Origin: Lutacidiplasma sp049802875
GTDB taxonomy: Archaea; Thermoplasmatota; Thermoplasmata; Lutacidiplasmatales; UBA184
Reading direction: 5' to 3'
DNA length: 64,000 nucleotides
Assembly (NCBI GenBank): GCA_049802875.1
Contig: JBARNH010000054.1
Span: forward strand, 25,529 to 89,528
Shown: one piece after another, positions 56,825 to 64,000 of the stretch
Numbering within the stretch: the first letter of the stretch is position 1
Layout of the letters: each line of letters begins with the position of its first letter
The notes under the pieces: generated by a model
What the model was told of the DNA's origin: nothing
What the model saw: only the letters and a program-made list of their open reading frames with translations
Database searches by the model: none
Translations under genes and position numbers: made by a program

Positions 56825-57745
56825 TCAAGGGCCGTGAGGTCGCGACGTGCGGAGCAGCCGGGCGCCTCGACGCGCGGGCGAGAGTTCGAGCGCGGGGACT
56901 CCGGCCGTCTCGAACCACCGGACGACGTCCCGCCGGCTCTCGGCGGTCCTTGGCCGGACGAAGAAACTGCGACCGAACATTGCCTGGGCCGCCCAGGCCC
57001 GCCGCCGGCGAAGCGCCTTCAAGAGACGGAAGAGGGAGGGCGGGGCGAGGCCCATGCGGTCCGTGAACCGTTCGCTGAGCCTGAAGAAACGATCGCTGTC
57101 GGGGTGACGAAGCAGATCGGCGAGTCCGTCGCCGGCGTTCTCCACTCGTTCCAAGAATCTCGGACGCCGCAGGAGTCGCGGCGAAGGGAGTGGACCGCCG
57201 GTAAGGCCGATGAGTATCTGGCCCCCTAGAGGGCGATGGAGCGTGCGACCGTAGGGAGGCACGCCGGCGCGGGAACGGTACTCGAGGCCGCCGCCCCCGA
57301 CGATCGCTGCGACCCCTCCCAGTCCTCCGCCGCCGTACAGGTCGGCGAGATGCGCGACCTCGAACACCTTGGAGCGCGGTCGGGAGGAGAGGGCGCCGAC
57401 GGCGAGCGAGGTGGCCGCGGCGGCCGCGGCGCTCATGCCGAACCCCTGTCCCACCGGCAGTTGGTGCGTGAGATGAACGGCGAGGTCGCCCTGCGTTCGA
57501 GGAGCCAAGCGGCGCGCGACGTTCTCGGAGATCGGCAGCGGAATGTTGAGGTCGCTCGACAGTCGAACTCGTCGGGGTCGCCCCGGTCGGAACTCGGCGG
57601 TCGCGTAGACGCCGAGTTCGAGGACGATCCCCGCACCGGTGGAACCACGAGCCCGAGGATCCCTCGCCGCCATCGACGGCGAGAACACGCCCGTGACGTG
57701 CGCCGGCGCGAACGCTTCGGCTCGAACCGGCCGCGAGTCCGACAA
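56825..57745 (-). CDS. Pantoate kinase (archaeal CoA pathway, GHMP family)
   Basis: This 306-aa GHMP kinase phosphorylates pantoate, the archaeal route to coenzyme A. The N-terminal AFAPAHVTGVFSPSMAARDP, GSTGAGIVLELGV and the ATP-binding LPVGQGFGMSAAAAAATSLA are characteristic. DLYGGGGLGGVAAIVGGG follows. The predicted frame extends 27 codons upstream, but GGAAGG lies 6 nt before a TTG at 57745, giving the normal family length, so TTG was chosen. It shares the palindromic box at 57779-57788 with divergent pan. Phosphopantothenate synthetase is not in the window. Confidence 0.87.
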   Translation of the reverse strand: MSDSRPVRAEAFAPAHVTGVFSPSMAARDPRARGSTGAGIVLELGVYATAEFRPGRPRRVRLSSDLNIPLPISENVARRLAPRTQGDLAVHLTHQLPVGQGFGMSAAAAAATSLAVGALSSRPRSKVFEVAHLADLYGGGGLGGVAAIVGGGGLEYRSRAGVPPYGRTLHRPLGGQILIGLTGGPLPSPRLLRRPRFLERVENAGDGLADLLRHPDSDRFFRLSERFTDRMGLAPPSLFRLLKALRRRRAWAAQAMFGRSFFVRPRTAESRRDVVRWFETAGVPALELSPARRGARLLRTSRPHGP

Positions 57746-57778
57746 GAAAAACCTTCCTCGCGTGCCGCAGGAACGACT

Positions 57779-57788
57779 GCTTATAAGC
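57779..57788. promoter_or_regulatory. Perfectly palindromic TATA box between pantoate kinase and pan
   Basis: GCTTATAAGC reads the same on both strands. It lies 34-43 nt from the pantoate kinase TTG and 56-65 nt from the pan ATG, and both genes have ribosome sites (GGAAGG; GGTGGGGG) matching short leaders. Confidence 0.65.
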
Positions 57789-57843
57789 GGGGCACGCCTT
57801 GTGAATTTCCGGTAATCGGCGCGCAACGCCGGTGGGGGAAACC

Positions 57844-59049
57844 ATGAGCGAACCGGAGGTCACGTCGCCGCCGCACGACGCCTTCGATCGACTGAATTTT
57901 CTCGAACTTCGGAACACTCAGCTCGCCGAGGCGATCAAGCGGGTCGAGAGCGAGCGACACTACATGGAGGCCGAGATCCTCCGCCTCCAGCGAGAAGTCA
58001 AGCGCCTCAAGACCGAGCTGGATCGGCTCCGGTATCCTCCCCTCATCGTCGGGAGTGTCCGAGACGTACTGACGGACGGCCGCGTGATCGTCAAATCGTC
58101 GACCGGACCCGATTTCGTGGTCAATTCGGCCGAGACCGTGGAGCACGGAAAGATCACGGTCGGGAGCCGCGTGGCGTTGAACAAGCAGACCCTCGCGGTC
58201 ATGGGGGTGCTTCCGGCCTCGCTCGACCCGTTGGTGACCGCGAGCGAGATCGTCGACAAGCCGACGATCTCGTACGCCGATATCGGCGGTCTCAACGACC
58301 AAATTCGCGAGATCCGCGAGGCGGTCGAGTACCCGCTGCTCCGTTCCGAGTTGTACAAGAAAGTCGGGGTCGATCCCCCGAAGGGCGTCCTGCTGATCGG
58401 TTCCCCGGGCACGGGGAAGACGATGATCGCCAAGGCGGTCGCGCACCACACGAACGCCACGTTCGTCCGGTTGGTCGGGAGCGAGCTCGTTCAGAAGTAC
58501 ATTGGGGAAGGGGCTCGGCTCGTCCGCGAACTGTTCCAGCTCGCTCGGGAGAAGGCCCCCACGATCATCTTCATTGACGAGGTCGACTCCATCGGCGCGA
58601 AGCGTCTCGAGGTCGCGACGAGCGGGGACCGAGAGGTCCAGCGCACGTTGATGCAGCTCTTGGCCGAGATGGACGGGTTCGAGCCGCTTTCGAACGTCAA
58701 GATCATCGCCGCGACCAACCGCCCGGACATCCTCGACGACGCCCTCCTTCGGCCGGGCCGGTTCGACCGGATCATCGAGATCCCCGTCCCGACCTACCAG
58801 GGTCGCTCGGAGATCTTCCGGATCCACTCGCACGGAATGGCGATCCGAGAGACAGTGGACTTCGAGGCGCTCGCCAGCCGTTGCGACGGCGCCACCGGCG
58901 CGGACATTCGTGCGATTTGCACGGAAGCGGGCATGTGGGCGATCCGCGAAGAGCGCGACAGCGTGACGGTAGCCGACTTCGACCGAGCGATCGAGAAGGT
59001 CATCGGAGAGGAAGAGCTGCGCAAGGAATCCGTCACGATGTTCGCCTAG
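57844..59049 (+). CDS. pan: Proteasome-activating nucleotidase PAN
   Basis: The 401-aa AAA+ ATPase unfolds proteins for the 20S proteasome. A coiled coil spans about 17-62, the OB domain 64-125, and the AAA module follows: Walker A GSPGTGKTMIAKA, pore loop around KYIGEG, Walker B IIFIDEVDSIG, and second region of homology ATNRPDILDDALLRPGRFDR. The C-terminus is SVTMFA; PAN normally ends in a hydrophobic-Tyr-X tail, so Phe replaces Tyr. The ATG at 57844 has GGTGGGGG 7 nt upstream; a GTG at 57832 is less likely. Confidence 0.95.
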   Translation: MSEPEVTSPPHDAFDRLNFLELRNTQLAEAIKRVESERHYMEAEILRLQREVKRLKTELDRLRYPPLIVGSVRDVLTDGRVIVKSSTGPDFVVNSAETVEHGKITVGSRVALNKQTLAVMGVLPASLDPLVTASEIVDKPTISYADIGGLNDQIREIREAVEYPLLRSELYKKVGVDPPKGVLLIGSPGTGKTMIAKAVAHHTNATFVRLVGSELVQKYIGEGARLVRELFQLAREKAPTIIFIDEVDSIGAKRLEVATSGDREVQRTLMQLLAEMDGFEPLSNVKIIAATNRPDILDDALLRPGRFDRIIEIPVPTYQGRSEIFRIHSHGMAIRETVDFEALASRCDGATGADIRAICTEAGMWAIREERDSVTVADFDRAIEKVIGEEELRKESVTMFA

Positions 59050-59068
59050 ACCCGGAGCGCGGTTGGGC

Positions 59069-60013
59069 CTAGTCGCCGGAACCCAGCTCAAACCGACCGA
59101 CGATCCGGGGGCCGGCCGGGACCGATAAGTCGAGCAGGTAGGCCGACATTCCGGGGGAGTACGCGAACGGTCGGTCGGCCGTGATCGACACGCGGGTCGG
59201 AGAGAACTCATCGAGCGATGCCGGGGCGCTCTGCAACCCTACGATCGCGTTCAGTTGAGCGCCGGGCCGCGCGTCGCCGCGGTAGTACCGGCACCGTACG
59301 AGTGCTCCTCCGGCGAGGGAGGTGCGGGCCCGTAGCGACCCTTCCGGGGCGAGCACCTGGCCGCGGGAGAGCTCATCCGCCTCGGCCCCCCGCAGGGCGA
59401 CTCCGACCCGCTCGCCGCAGTTCGCTTCCTTACGGTCGAGGTCGTGGACCTGGATCGAGCGGATCTCGACGATCTTCGGCGTCGGCCACAAACGCAGCGG
59501 GTCGTGGGCGCGCAAGGTGCCCCGACGCACGACGCCCAGCGCGACGGTGCCGACCCCTTTCACGGGGAAGGCGTGGTCGATCGGCACGAGGACCGGTCCC
59601 TCGACCGCGGCGGCCGTCCAGCCATCGATCAGCTCGCGCAGCCGAGGGAAGTCGAGCGGGAGGCGCTCGACGCTCTCGAGCCGGCTTCCCTTGAGGGCGC
59701 GCGCCAACTCGTCGTCCCCGACCCCCGGTCCTTTCACGATCGTGGTCGGAACGTCGACCACGTCCACGGTCGCGATCGTCTCGGCGACGGGTCGGGTCAG
59801 CTCCGCGACGACGAGCAGACATCGGTCGGCCATCGAAAGAGCCGTGATGAGCGGCGGGAACTTATCGGGAAACTGCGTCGGCTCGACCAGCGTGATCGCG
59901 TGTCCGTCGCGGACGGAATTGAACAGCGTTAGATCGGACACGGTCCCCTTCTTGCCCAACTCCTTCGCGACCTCGCCGGCGCCGACGACGGCGACCGTGA
60001 CGCCCGTCGTCAT
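59069..60013 (-). CDS. EF1A/SelB-like protein with degenerate GTPase domain
   Basis: The 314-aa protein has the three-domain layout of translational GTPases. The first domain begins VTVAVVGAGEVAKELGKKGT where a P-loop G-H-x-D-H-G-K-[ST] is expected, so GTP binding is doubtful. Later TTIVKGPGVGDDELARAL holds no NKxD motif. The second half reads as EF-Tu domain 2 and 3 barrels (VKGVGTVALGVVRRGTLRAH, then GERVGVALRGAEADELSRGQ). The ATG overlaps the clpB stop as ATGA, so it is made with ClpB. A regulatory or tRNA/ribosome-binding role is inferred. Confidence 0.75.
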   Translation of the reverse strand: MTTGVTVAVVGAGEVAKELGKKGTVSDLTLFNSVRDGHAITLVEPTQFPDKFPPLITALSMADRCLLVVAELTRPVAETIATVDVVDVPTTIVKGPGVGDDELARALKGSRLESVERLPLDFPRLRELIDGWTAAAVEGPVLVPIDHAFPVKGVGTVALGVVRRGTLRAHDPLRLWPTPKIVEIRSIQVHDLDRKEANCGERVGVALRGAEADELSRGQVLAPEGSLRARTSLAGGALVRCRYYRGDARPGAQLNAIVGLQSAPASLDEFSPTRVSITADRPFAYSPGMSAYLLDLSVPAGPRIVGRFELGSGD

Positions 60014-62619
60014 GCGCCCGCCTTCCCCGTCTTTGGCCGGCCGACGTGAAGGGTGATCGCCCCGTCCTTGGCGTCGATCGTGACCTCGCTGCCGTCCTTG
60101 ATCTCGCCGGCCAGCAGCTTGGCCGTGAGCGGGTCGACGACCAGCCGTTGGATCGTGCGCTTGAGCGGGCGGGCTCCGAACTGCGGGTCGAACCCGGCCG
60201 CCCCGAGCGCCCGTTTCGCCGGGTCGGTCGCTCGCAATCGGATCCGACGATCCGCGAGCCGGGTCTCGACGAGCGCGAGTTGCAGGTCGACGATCGCGAC
60301 GATCTCCTTCTCCGTCAGCGCGTGGAAGATGACGATCTCGTCGAGTCGGTTCAGGAACTCCGGCCGAAAGTGCGACCGCAGTGCCGGCTCGATCACGCGG
60401 CGCCGCTCGTCGTCGGTCGTGGCATCGGCGATCAGTTCGGAGCCCAGGTTGCTCGTGAGGATGACGAGGGTGTTCCGGAAATCGACGGTGCGGCCCTGGC
60501 CGTCGGTCAGGCGCCCGTCGTCCATCAACTGGAGCAACACGTTGACGACATCGGGGTGGGCCTTCTCGATCTCGTCGAAAAGGAGCACCGTGTACGGATG
60601 CGTCCGGACCCGTTCGGTGAGCTGTCCTCCCTCCTCGTACCCGACATACCCCGGAGGTGCACCGATCAGGCGGGCGACGGTGTGCTTCTCCATGTACTCG
60701 CTCATATCGATACGAATGAGCGATCGCTCCGAGTGGAACAAGAACGCCGCGAGCGCCTTCGCGAGCTCGGTCTTCCCTACGCCGGTCGGACCCACGAAGA
60801 GGAACGTCCCCATCGGACGATTGGGGTCGCCGAGACCGGATCGAGAACGGAGGACCGCTTTGGAAACGGCCGCCACGGCCTCGTCCTGGCCCACGACCCT
60901 TCGCCGCAGTTCCTCGTCCATGTGCAGAAGACGCTGGGTCTCTCCCTCCAGCAGACGGCTCACTGGCACTCCGCTCCATTTGGAGACCACGAGCGCGACG
61001 TCCTCCTCCGTGACTTCCTCCCGGAGGAGTCCGGAGTCAGCGGCTCCTTCGACTGAACGCGTGAGGGTCTCGACCTTCTTTTGCAGTTCGGGCACGGTCC
61101 CATAGCGCAGGCGAGCAGCGGCCTCGAGGTCTCCCGACCGTTCGGCCTTCTCTTCCTCACTCTTCGCCTGCTCGAGCTCCGAGCGGAGGGAACGAAGACG
61201 CTCGACGTGTTCCTTCTCTTTTTTCCATCGGGCCAGGAGGCCCGACTCCCGCTCTTTGAGGTTCGCGAGTTCCTTCTCGAGTTCGGTGAGCCGGGCCCGA
61301 GAGGCCGGATCCTTCTCTCGGGCGAGCGCGGTTCGCTCGATCTCGAGCTGGCGGATGCGACGGGAGAGCTGGTCGAGCTCCGTCGGTCGCGAATCGAGAG
61401 TCAGACGGACCATCGACGCCGATTCGTCGATCGCGTCGATGGCCTTGTCCGGCAAGTGGCGGTCGGGGATATATCGGGCGCTCAGCGTGGCGGCCGCCAC
61501 CAGGGCCGAGTCGAGGATCCGGACTCCGTGGTGTTGCTCGTAGCGCTCCCGGAGACCTCGAAGGATCGAGACGGTGTCGTCCACGGTGGGTTCCGCGATC
61601 GTCACCGGCTGGAATCGCCGCTCGAGCGCGGCGTCTTTCTCGATGTACTTCCGGTACTCCGTGGTCGTGGTCGCACCGATACAATGGAGCGTCCCCCGGG
61701 CCAGCGCGGGCTTCAACAGATTCGATGCGTCCAGCGCCCCGCCCTCGGTCGAGCCCGCGTGAACGAGGGTGTGGAGCTCGTCGATGAACAGAATGACCGA
61801 GCCGTCGGAGCGTTCGACCTCCTGCAGTACCGCCTTCATCCGTTCTTCGAACTCCCCTCGGAACTTGGCGCCGGCGAGGAGGGAGCCGAGGTCGAGGGCG
61901 ACTACTCGTTTTTCTCTCAGACCTTCGGGCACGTCACGGACCGAGATCCGCAGCGCGAGCCCCTCGACGACCGCGGTTTTCCCGACCCCCGGGTCGCCGA
62001 TGAGCACCGGGTTGTTCTTCGTCCGTCGGGAGAGGATCTGGATCACCCGTCGGATCTCGTCGTCCCGACCGATCACGGGGTCGAGCTTGCGCTCGCGCGC
62101 CAGCGCCGTGAGATCCTTCCCGTACTTCTCGAGTGCCCGATACTGCGCCTCCTCTCCCCGGCTGGCCACCGGTTGATCGGACCCTCGGAGTCCTTCCAGG
62201 GCGGACTCGACCGCGGCGCGACGGACGCCGAACTGCTCGAGAAGGTCCCGGACGGGCCCCGACACCGAGCAGAGCCCGAGGAGCAGTTCGTCCGCCGTCG
62301 TGTAGCGGTCCTTTCGTCGAGCCGCCTCGGCCTCCGCCGCGTCGATCACTTGGGAGAGACCACGGGAAAGGTACTGGTCGGACGGTGCGACGTGTTCCGC
62401 GGTCGGGAGGTTCAAAAGTCGTTCCTCGAGACGCACCGATAGCTGGTCCGTGGGCACGTGCAACGTTTGGAGCAGCGCGGTCGTCGGGCCGTCGGAGGCC
62501 CCCAGGAGGGCGAACAGGAGGTGCTCGGGTTCCACCGAAGCGTGACGGAGCTCGGCGGCTCGCTGGAACGCCTTTTCCAAGGCGCCCCGGGCTGCATCGG
62601 TCAGTCGGTCGAGACGCAT
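60010..62619 (-). CDS. clpB: ClpB protein disaggregase
   Basis: The 869-aa Hsp100 enzyme pulls proteins out of aggregates with the DnaK system. It has the N-terminal Clp repeat domain, AAA-1 with GDPGVGKTAVVEG and ILFIDELHTLVHAG, a middle coiled coil at about 400-520 that marks ClpB, and AAA-2 with GPTGVGKTELAKALA and LLFDEIEKAHPDV. Pore tyrosines are seen in the AAA-2 GYVGYEEGG loop. The ATG has CCTTAAAT 26-33 nt upstream. DnaK and DnaJ are absent, but GrpE is encoded at 41 kb. Confidence 0.95.
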   Translation of the reverse strand: MRLDRLTDAARGALEKAFQRAAELRHASVEPEHLLFALLGASDGPTTALLQTLHVPTDQLSVRLEERLLNLPTAEHVAPSDQYLSRGLSQVIDAAEAEAARRKDRYTTADELLLGLCSVSGPVRDLLEQFGVRRAAVESALEGLRGSDQPVASRGEEAQYRALEKYGKDLTALARERKLDPVIGRDDEIRRVIQILSRRTKNNPVLIGDPGVGKTAVVEGLALRISVRDVPEGLREKRVVALDLGSLLAGAKFRGEFEERMKAVLQEVERSDGSVILFIDELHTLVHAGSTEGGALDASNLLKPALARGTLHCIGATTTTEYRKYIEKDAALERRFQPVTIAEPTVDDTVSILRGLRERYEQHHGVRILDSALVAAATLSARYIPDRHLPDKAIDAIDESASMVRLTLDSRPTELDQLSRRIRQLEIERTALAREKDPASRARLTELEKELANLKERESGLLARWKKEKEHVERLRSLRSELEQAKSEEEKAERSGDLEAAARLRYGTVPELQKKVETLTRSVEGAADSGLLREEVTEEDVALVVSKWSGVPVSRLLEGETQRLLHMDEELRRRVVGQDEAVAAVSKAVLRSRSGLGDPNRPMGTFLFVGPTGVGKTELAKALAAFLFHSERSLIRIDMSEYMEKHTVARLIGAPPGYVGYEEGGQLTERVRTHPYTVLLFDEIEKAHPDVVNVLLQLMDDGRLTDGQGRTVDFRNTLVILTSNLGSELIADATTDDERRRVIEPALRSHFRPEFLNRLDEIVIFHALTEKEIVAIVDLQLALVETRLADRRIRLRATDPAKRALGAAGFDPQFGARPLKRTIQRLVVDPLTAKLLAGEIKDGSEVTIDAKDGAITLHVGRPKTGKAGA

Positions 62620-62644
62620 TACGGGGCGACACCCGACCGAGCCG

Positions 62645-62652
62645 ATTTAAGG
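62645..62652. promoter_or_regulatory. Single TATA-like box between clpB and pyrD
   Basis: ATTTAAGG is the only A/T-rich element in the 55-nt spacer and lies 26-33 nt from the clpB start and 23-30 nt from the pyrD start. Confidence 0.6.
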
Positions 62653-62674
62653 CCACCACCTGTGGGGCGGGGCC

Positions 62675-63595
62675 GTGGCCGACCTCGCGGTCCGCGTTGG
62701 GTCCCTCGCGCTCCGTAACCCGTTCCTCCTCGCCTCAGGAATCTGGGGAGAGAGCGGGGAGTCGCTCGCTGGAGCGTGGGCGGCGGGGGCCGGTGGTGTG
62801 ATCACAAAATCCATCGGGGAGGCGCCCCGTCTCGGCTATCCGAACCCTACCGTGGAAACGTACTCGGATTGGGGCATGCTCAACGCGATGGGACTGCCGA
62901 ACCCGGGGATGGACGAGTACCCGCGAGAGATCGGCGTCGCCCGAGCTGCGGGGGCGACCGTGATCGGGTCCGTGTTCGGGGGTAGCGCGGAGGAGTTCGG
63001 TCGCCTCTCCCGGCGAATGGAGTCGACGGGAGTCGCTGCGATCGAACTCAACCTGAGCTGCCCGCACGCGGAAGGCTATGGGACGGAGGTCGGGAGCGAC
63101 CCGACCGACGTGGAAGAGATCGTCCGTGCCGTCGTGAGGGAGGTCACGGTGCCGGTGATCGCCAAGATCACTCCCAACACCCCCGACCCGGCTGCGTTGG
63201 CGGCCGCGGCGGAGAAGGGCGGCGCGGCGGCGGTGAGCGCCATCAATACGGTCCGCGCGCTGGCGATCGACGTGGGACTGCGGCGCCCGGTCCTCGCGCA
63301 CGGACTGGGGGGTTTGAGCGGTCCCGCGATCAAACCGGTCGGGCTGGCTTGCGTCTGGCAGATCTACGAAAGGGTCTCGGTGCCGGTGGTCGGCGTGGGA
63401 GGGATTTCGACTGCCGACGATGCCCTCGAGTACGTGATGGCGGGAGCCCGCGCACTGGAGGTGGGCACCGCGGTCACGCGGGAGGGAATCGGAGTGTTCG
63501 GCCGCCTCGCGACGTCCCTGTCGAAACGACTCGACGACCTGGGGTACGCGTCGATCTCCGAAGCGGTGGGAGCCGCGCACGTCGGCCGCCGTTGA
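62675..63595 (+). CDS. pyrD: Dihydroorotate dehydrogenase, class 1B (PyrD)
   Basis: The 306-aa FMN enzyme oxidises dihydroorotate to orotate in pyrimidine synthesis. LALRNPFLLASGIWGESGES leads the TIM barrel, and the catalytic cysteine lies in ELNLSCPHAEG. Further blocks are KITPNTPDPAALAAAAEKGG, AHGLGGLSGPAIKPVGL and VVGVGGISTADDALEYVMAG with the FMN-phosphate site. A Cys base and the pyrK gene downstream mark class 1B, which passes electrons through PyrK to NAD+. The start is GTG at 62675. Confidence 0.93.
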   Translation: MADLAVRVGSLALRNPFLLASGIWGESGESLAGAWAAGAGGVITKSIGEAPRLGYPNPTVETYSDWGMLNAMGLPNPGMDEYPREIGVARAAGATVIGSVFGGSAEEFGRLSRRMESTGVAAIELNLSCPHAEGYGTEVGSDPTDVEEIVRAVVREVTVPVIAKITPNTPDPAALAAAAEKGGAAAVSAINTVRALAIDVGLRRPVLAHGLGGLSGPAIKPVGLACVWQIYERVSVPVVGVGGISTADDALEYVMAGARALEVGTAVTREGIGVFGRLATSLSKRLDDLGYASISEAVGAAHVGRR

Positions 63596-63634
63596 CGGAG
63601 CCGTTCGATCGGTGCCCACCTCCCAACCGAGCCG

Positions 63635-63640
63635 CTATAT
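63635..63640 (+). promoter_or_regulatory. TATA-like box for pyrK
   Basis: CTATAT lies 22-27 nt before the GTG at 63662, so pyrK may have its own promoter in addition to read-through from pyrD. Confidence 0.5.
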
Positions 63641-63661
63641 CTCGAGCGCATTAGCCACGGC

Positions 63662-64000
63662 GTGCGAGCGGTCGTCGGGGTGACCGATCGGGTTCGGGAG
63701 ACCCCCTCGACGGTGACGTTGCGCTTCCGGTTCGCTCCTCCGGCCGCCCCGGGCCAATTCGTCATGGTCTGGTTTCCGGGCGATGACGAGCTTCCGATGT
63801 CTCTCTCCTATACTCGGGGGGACTCGAAGGGCGTCACGATCAAGGCGATGGGCACTACGAGCCGGAACGTGCAGGATCTCCGGGTGGGCGACCGCATCGG
63901 CATTCGGGGTCCGTACGGGAACCGGTTCGACCTCGCCCCGCGGCGGGTGCTGGTCGTCGGCGGCGGGTCGGGCTCCGCCGTGCTGGCGCCGGCCGCGGAG
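63662..64000 (+). CDS. pyrK: Dihydroorotate dehydrogenase electron transfer subunit PyrK (partial)
   Basis: Only the first 113 codons are present. The ferredoxin-reductase fold is clear: PPAAPGQFVMVWFPGDDELP and MSLSY for FAD binding, KAMGTTSRNVQDLRVGDRI, GIRGPYGNRF and then the NAD-binding loop VLVVGGGSGSAVL at the edge. The 2Fe-2S cysteines expected near the C-terminus lie beyond the window. It would pass electrons from PyrD to NAD+. GTG at 63662 starts 66 nt after the pyrD stop. Confidence 0.9.
   Translation, partial: MRAVVGVTDRVRETPSTVTLRFRFAPPAAPGQFVMVWFPGDDELPMSLSYTRGDSKGVTIKAMGTTSRNVQDLRVGDRIGIRGPYGNRFDLAPRRVLVVGGGSGSAVLAPAAE

Noticed and set aside
1..64000. CRISPR arrays, insertion sequences and prophage genes
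   Set aside because: No evenly spaced repeats, no transposase motifs and no phage structural genes were seen. XerA at 8.3 kb has no element-like neighbours.

Overview
The window reads as a GC-rich (about two thirds G+C by eye) archaeal chromosome, most likely a member of Thermoplasmatota with aerobic respiration. Archaeal markers are ribosomal proteins L21e and L10e, RNA polymerase subunit Rpo4, Pus10, Nop5, NAC, Dph2, pantoate kinase, a PAN proteasomal ATPase, XerA and NcsA. GyrB, ClpB, GrpE, a class II HMG-CoA reductase and a DUF6015-like protein narrow this towards Thermoplasmatota. PAN and the high G+C argue against the classical Thermoplasmatales. This placement is inference from gene content; no rRNA gene is present.

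Layout. 1-2.4 kb: a heme-copper oxidase subunit I with an unusual cupredoxin extension, cut by the window edge. 2.6-5.0 kb: pus10-rpl21e-rpoF-DUF655. 5.1-11.4 kb: a DUF6015-like protein, PrsW, hydroxyacyl-CoA dehydrogenase, NcsA, XerA, an FAD oxidoreductase and ThyX. 11.4-28 kb: MetG-PHP, tRNA-Cys, a stress protein, a type II NADH dehydrogenase-like enzyme, a sugar nucleotidyltransferase, dehydrogenase and aminotransferases, an MFS carrier, HNH nuclease, threonine synthase, tRNA-Val, a LysO-like exporter and PurA. 28-34 kb: an aminotransferase, two glycosyltransferases, an M20 peptidase and a UDP-sulfoquinovose synthase-like enzyme, suggesting a surface glycan or sulfolipid locus. 34-41.5 kb: PAC2, GNAT, a CBS protein with a ribosome-hibernation-like tail, NAC, NUDIX, Dph2, DUF131, PdxT, HMG-CoA reductase and GrpE. 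41.7-51 kb: GyrB, a CorA-like protein, an amidohydrolase, a lipoate ligase-like protein, a thioredoxin-fold protein, Nop5, enoyl-CoA hydratase, tRNA-Thr, HAD and methyltransferase. 51.1-54.6 kb: NUDIX overlapping an initiator tRNA-Met with a D-loop intron, followed by a small kinase module that ends at a 16-nt copy of the tRNA 3' end. 54.7-64 kb: RidA, zinc ribbon, stress protein, L10e, pantoate kinase, PAN, an EF1A-like pseudo-GTPase with ClpB, and PyrD-PyrK.

Expression. Most operon-leading genes have a short T/A-rich box (CTTAAAG, CTAAAG, TTATAA types) 22-38 nt before the start codon and no Shine-Dalgarno sequence, as expected of leaderless archaeal transcripts. I used this box to choose several starts. 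Genes inside operons typically overlap by ATGA, GTGA or TTGA, which points to coupled translation. Several divergent pairs share a single box between their start codons. No CRISPR array, insertion sequence or rRNA was seen.
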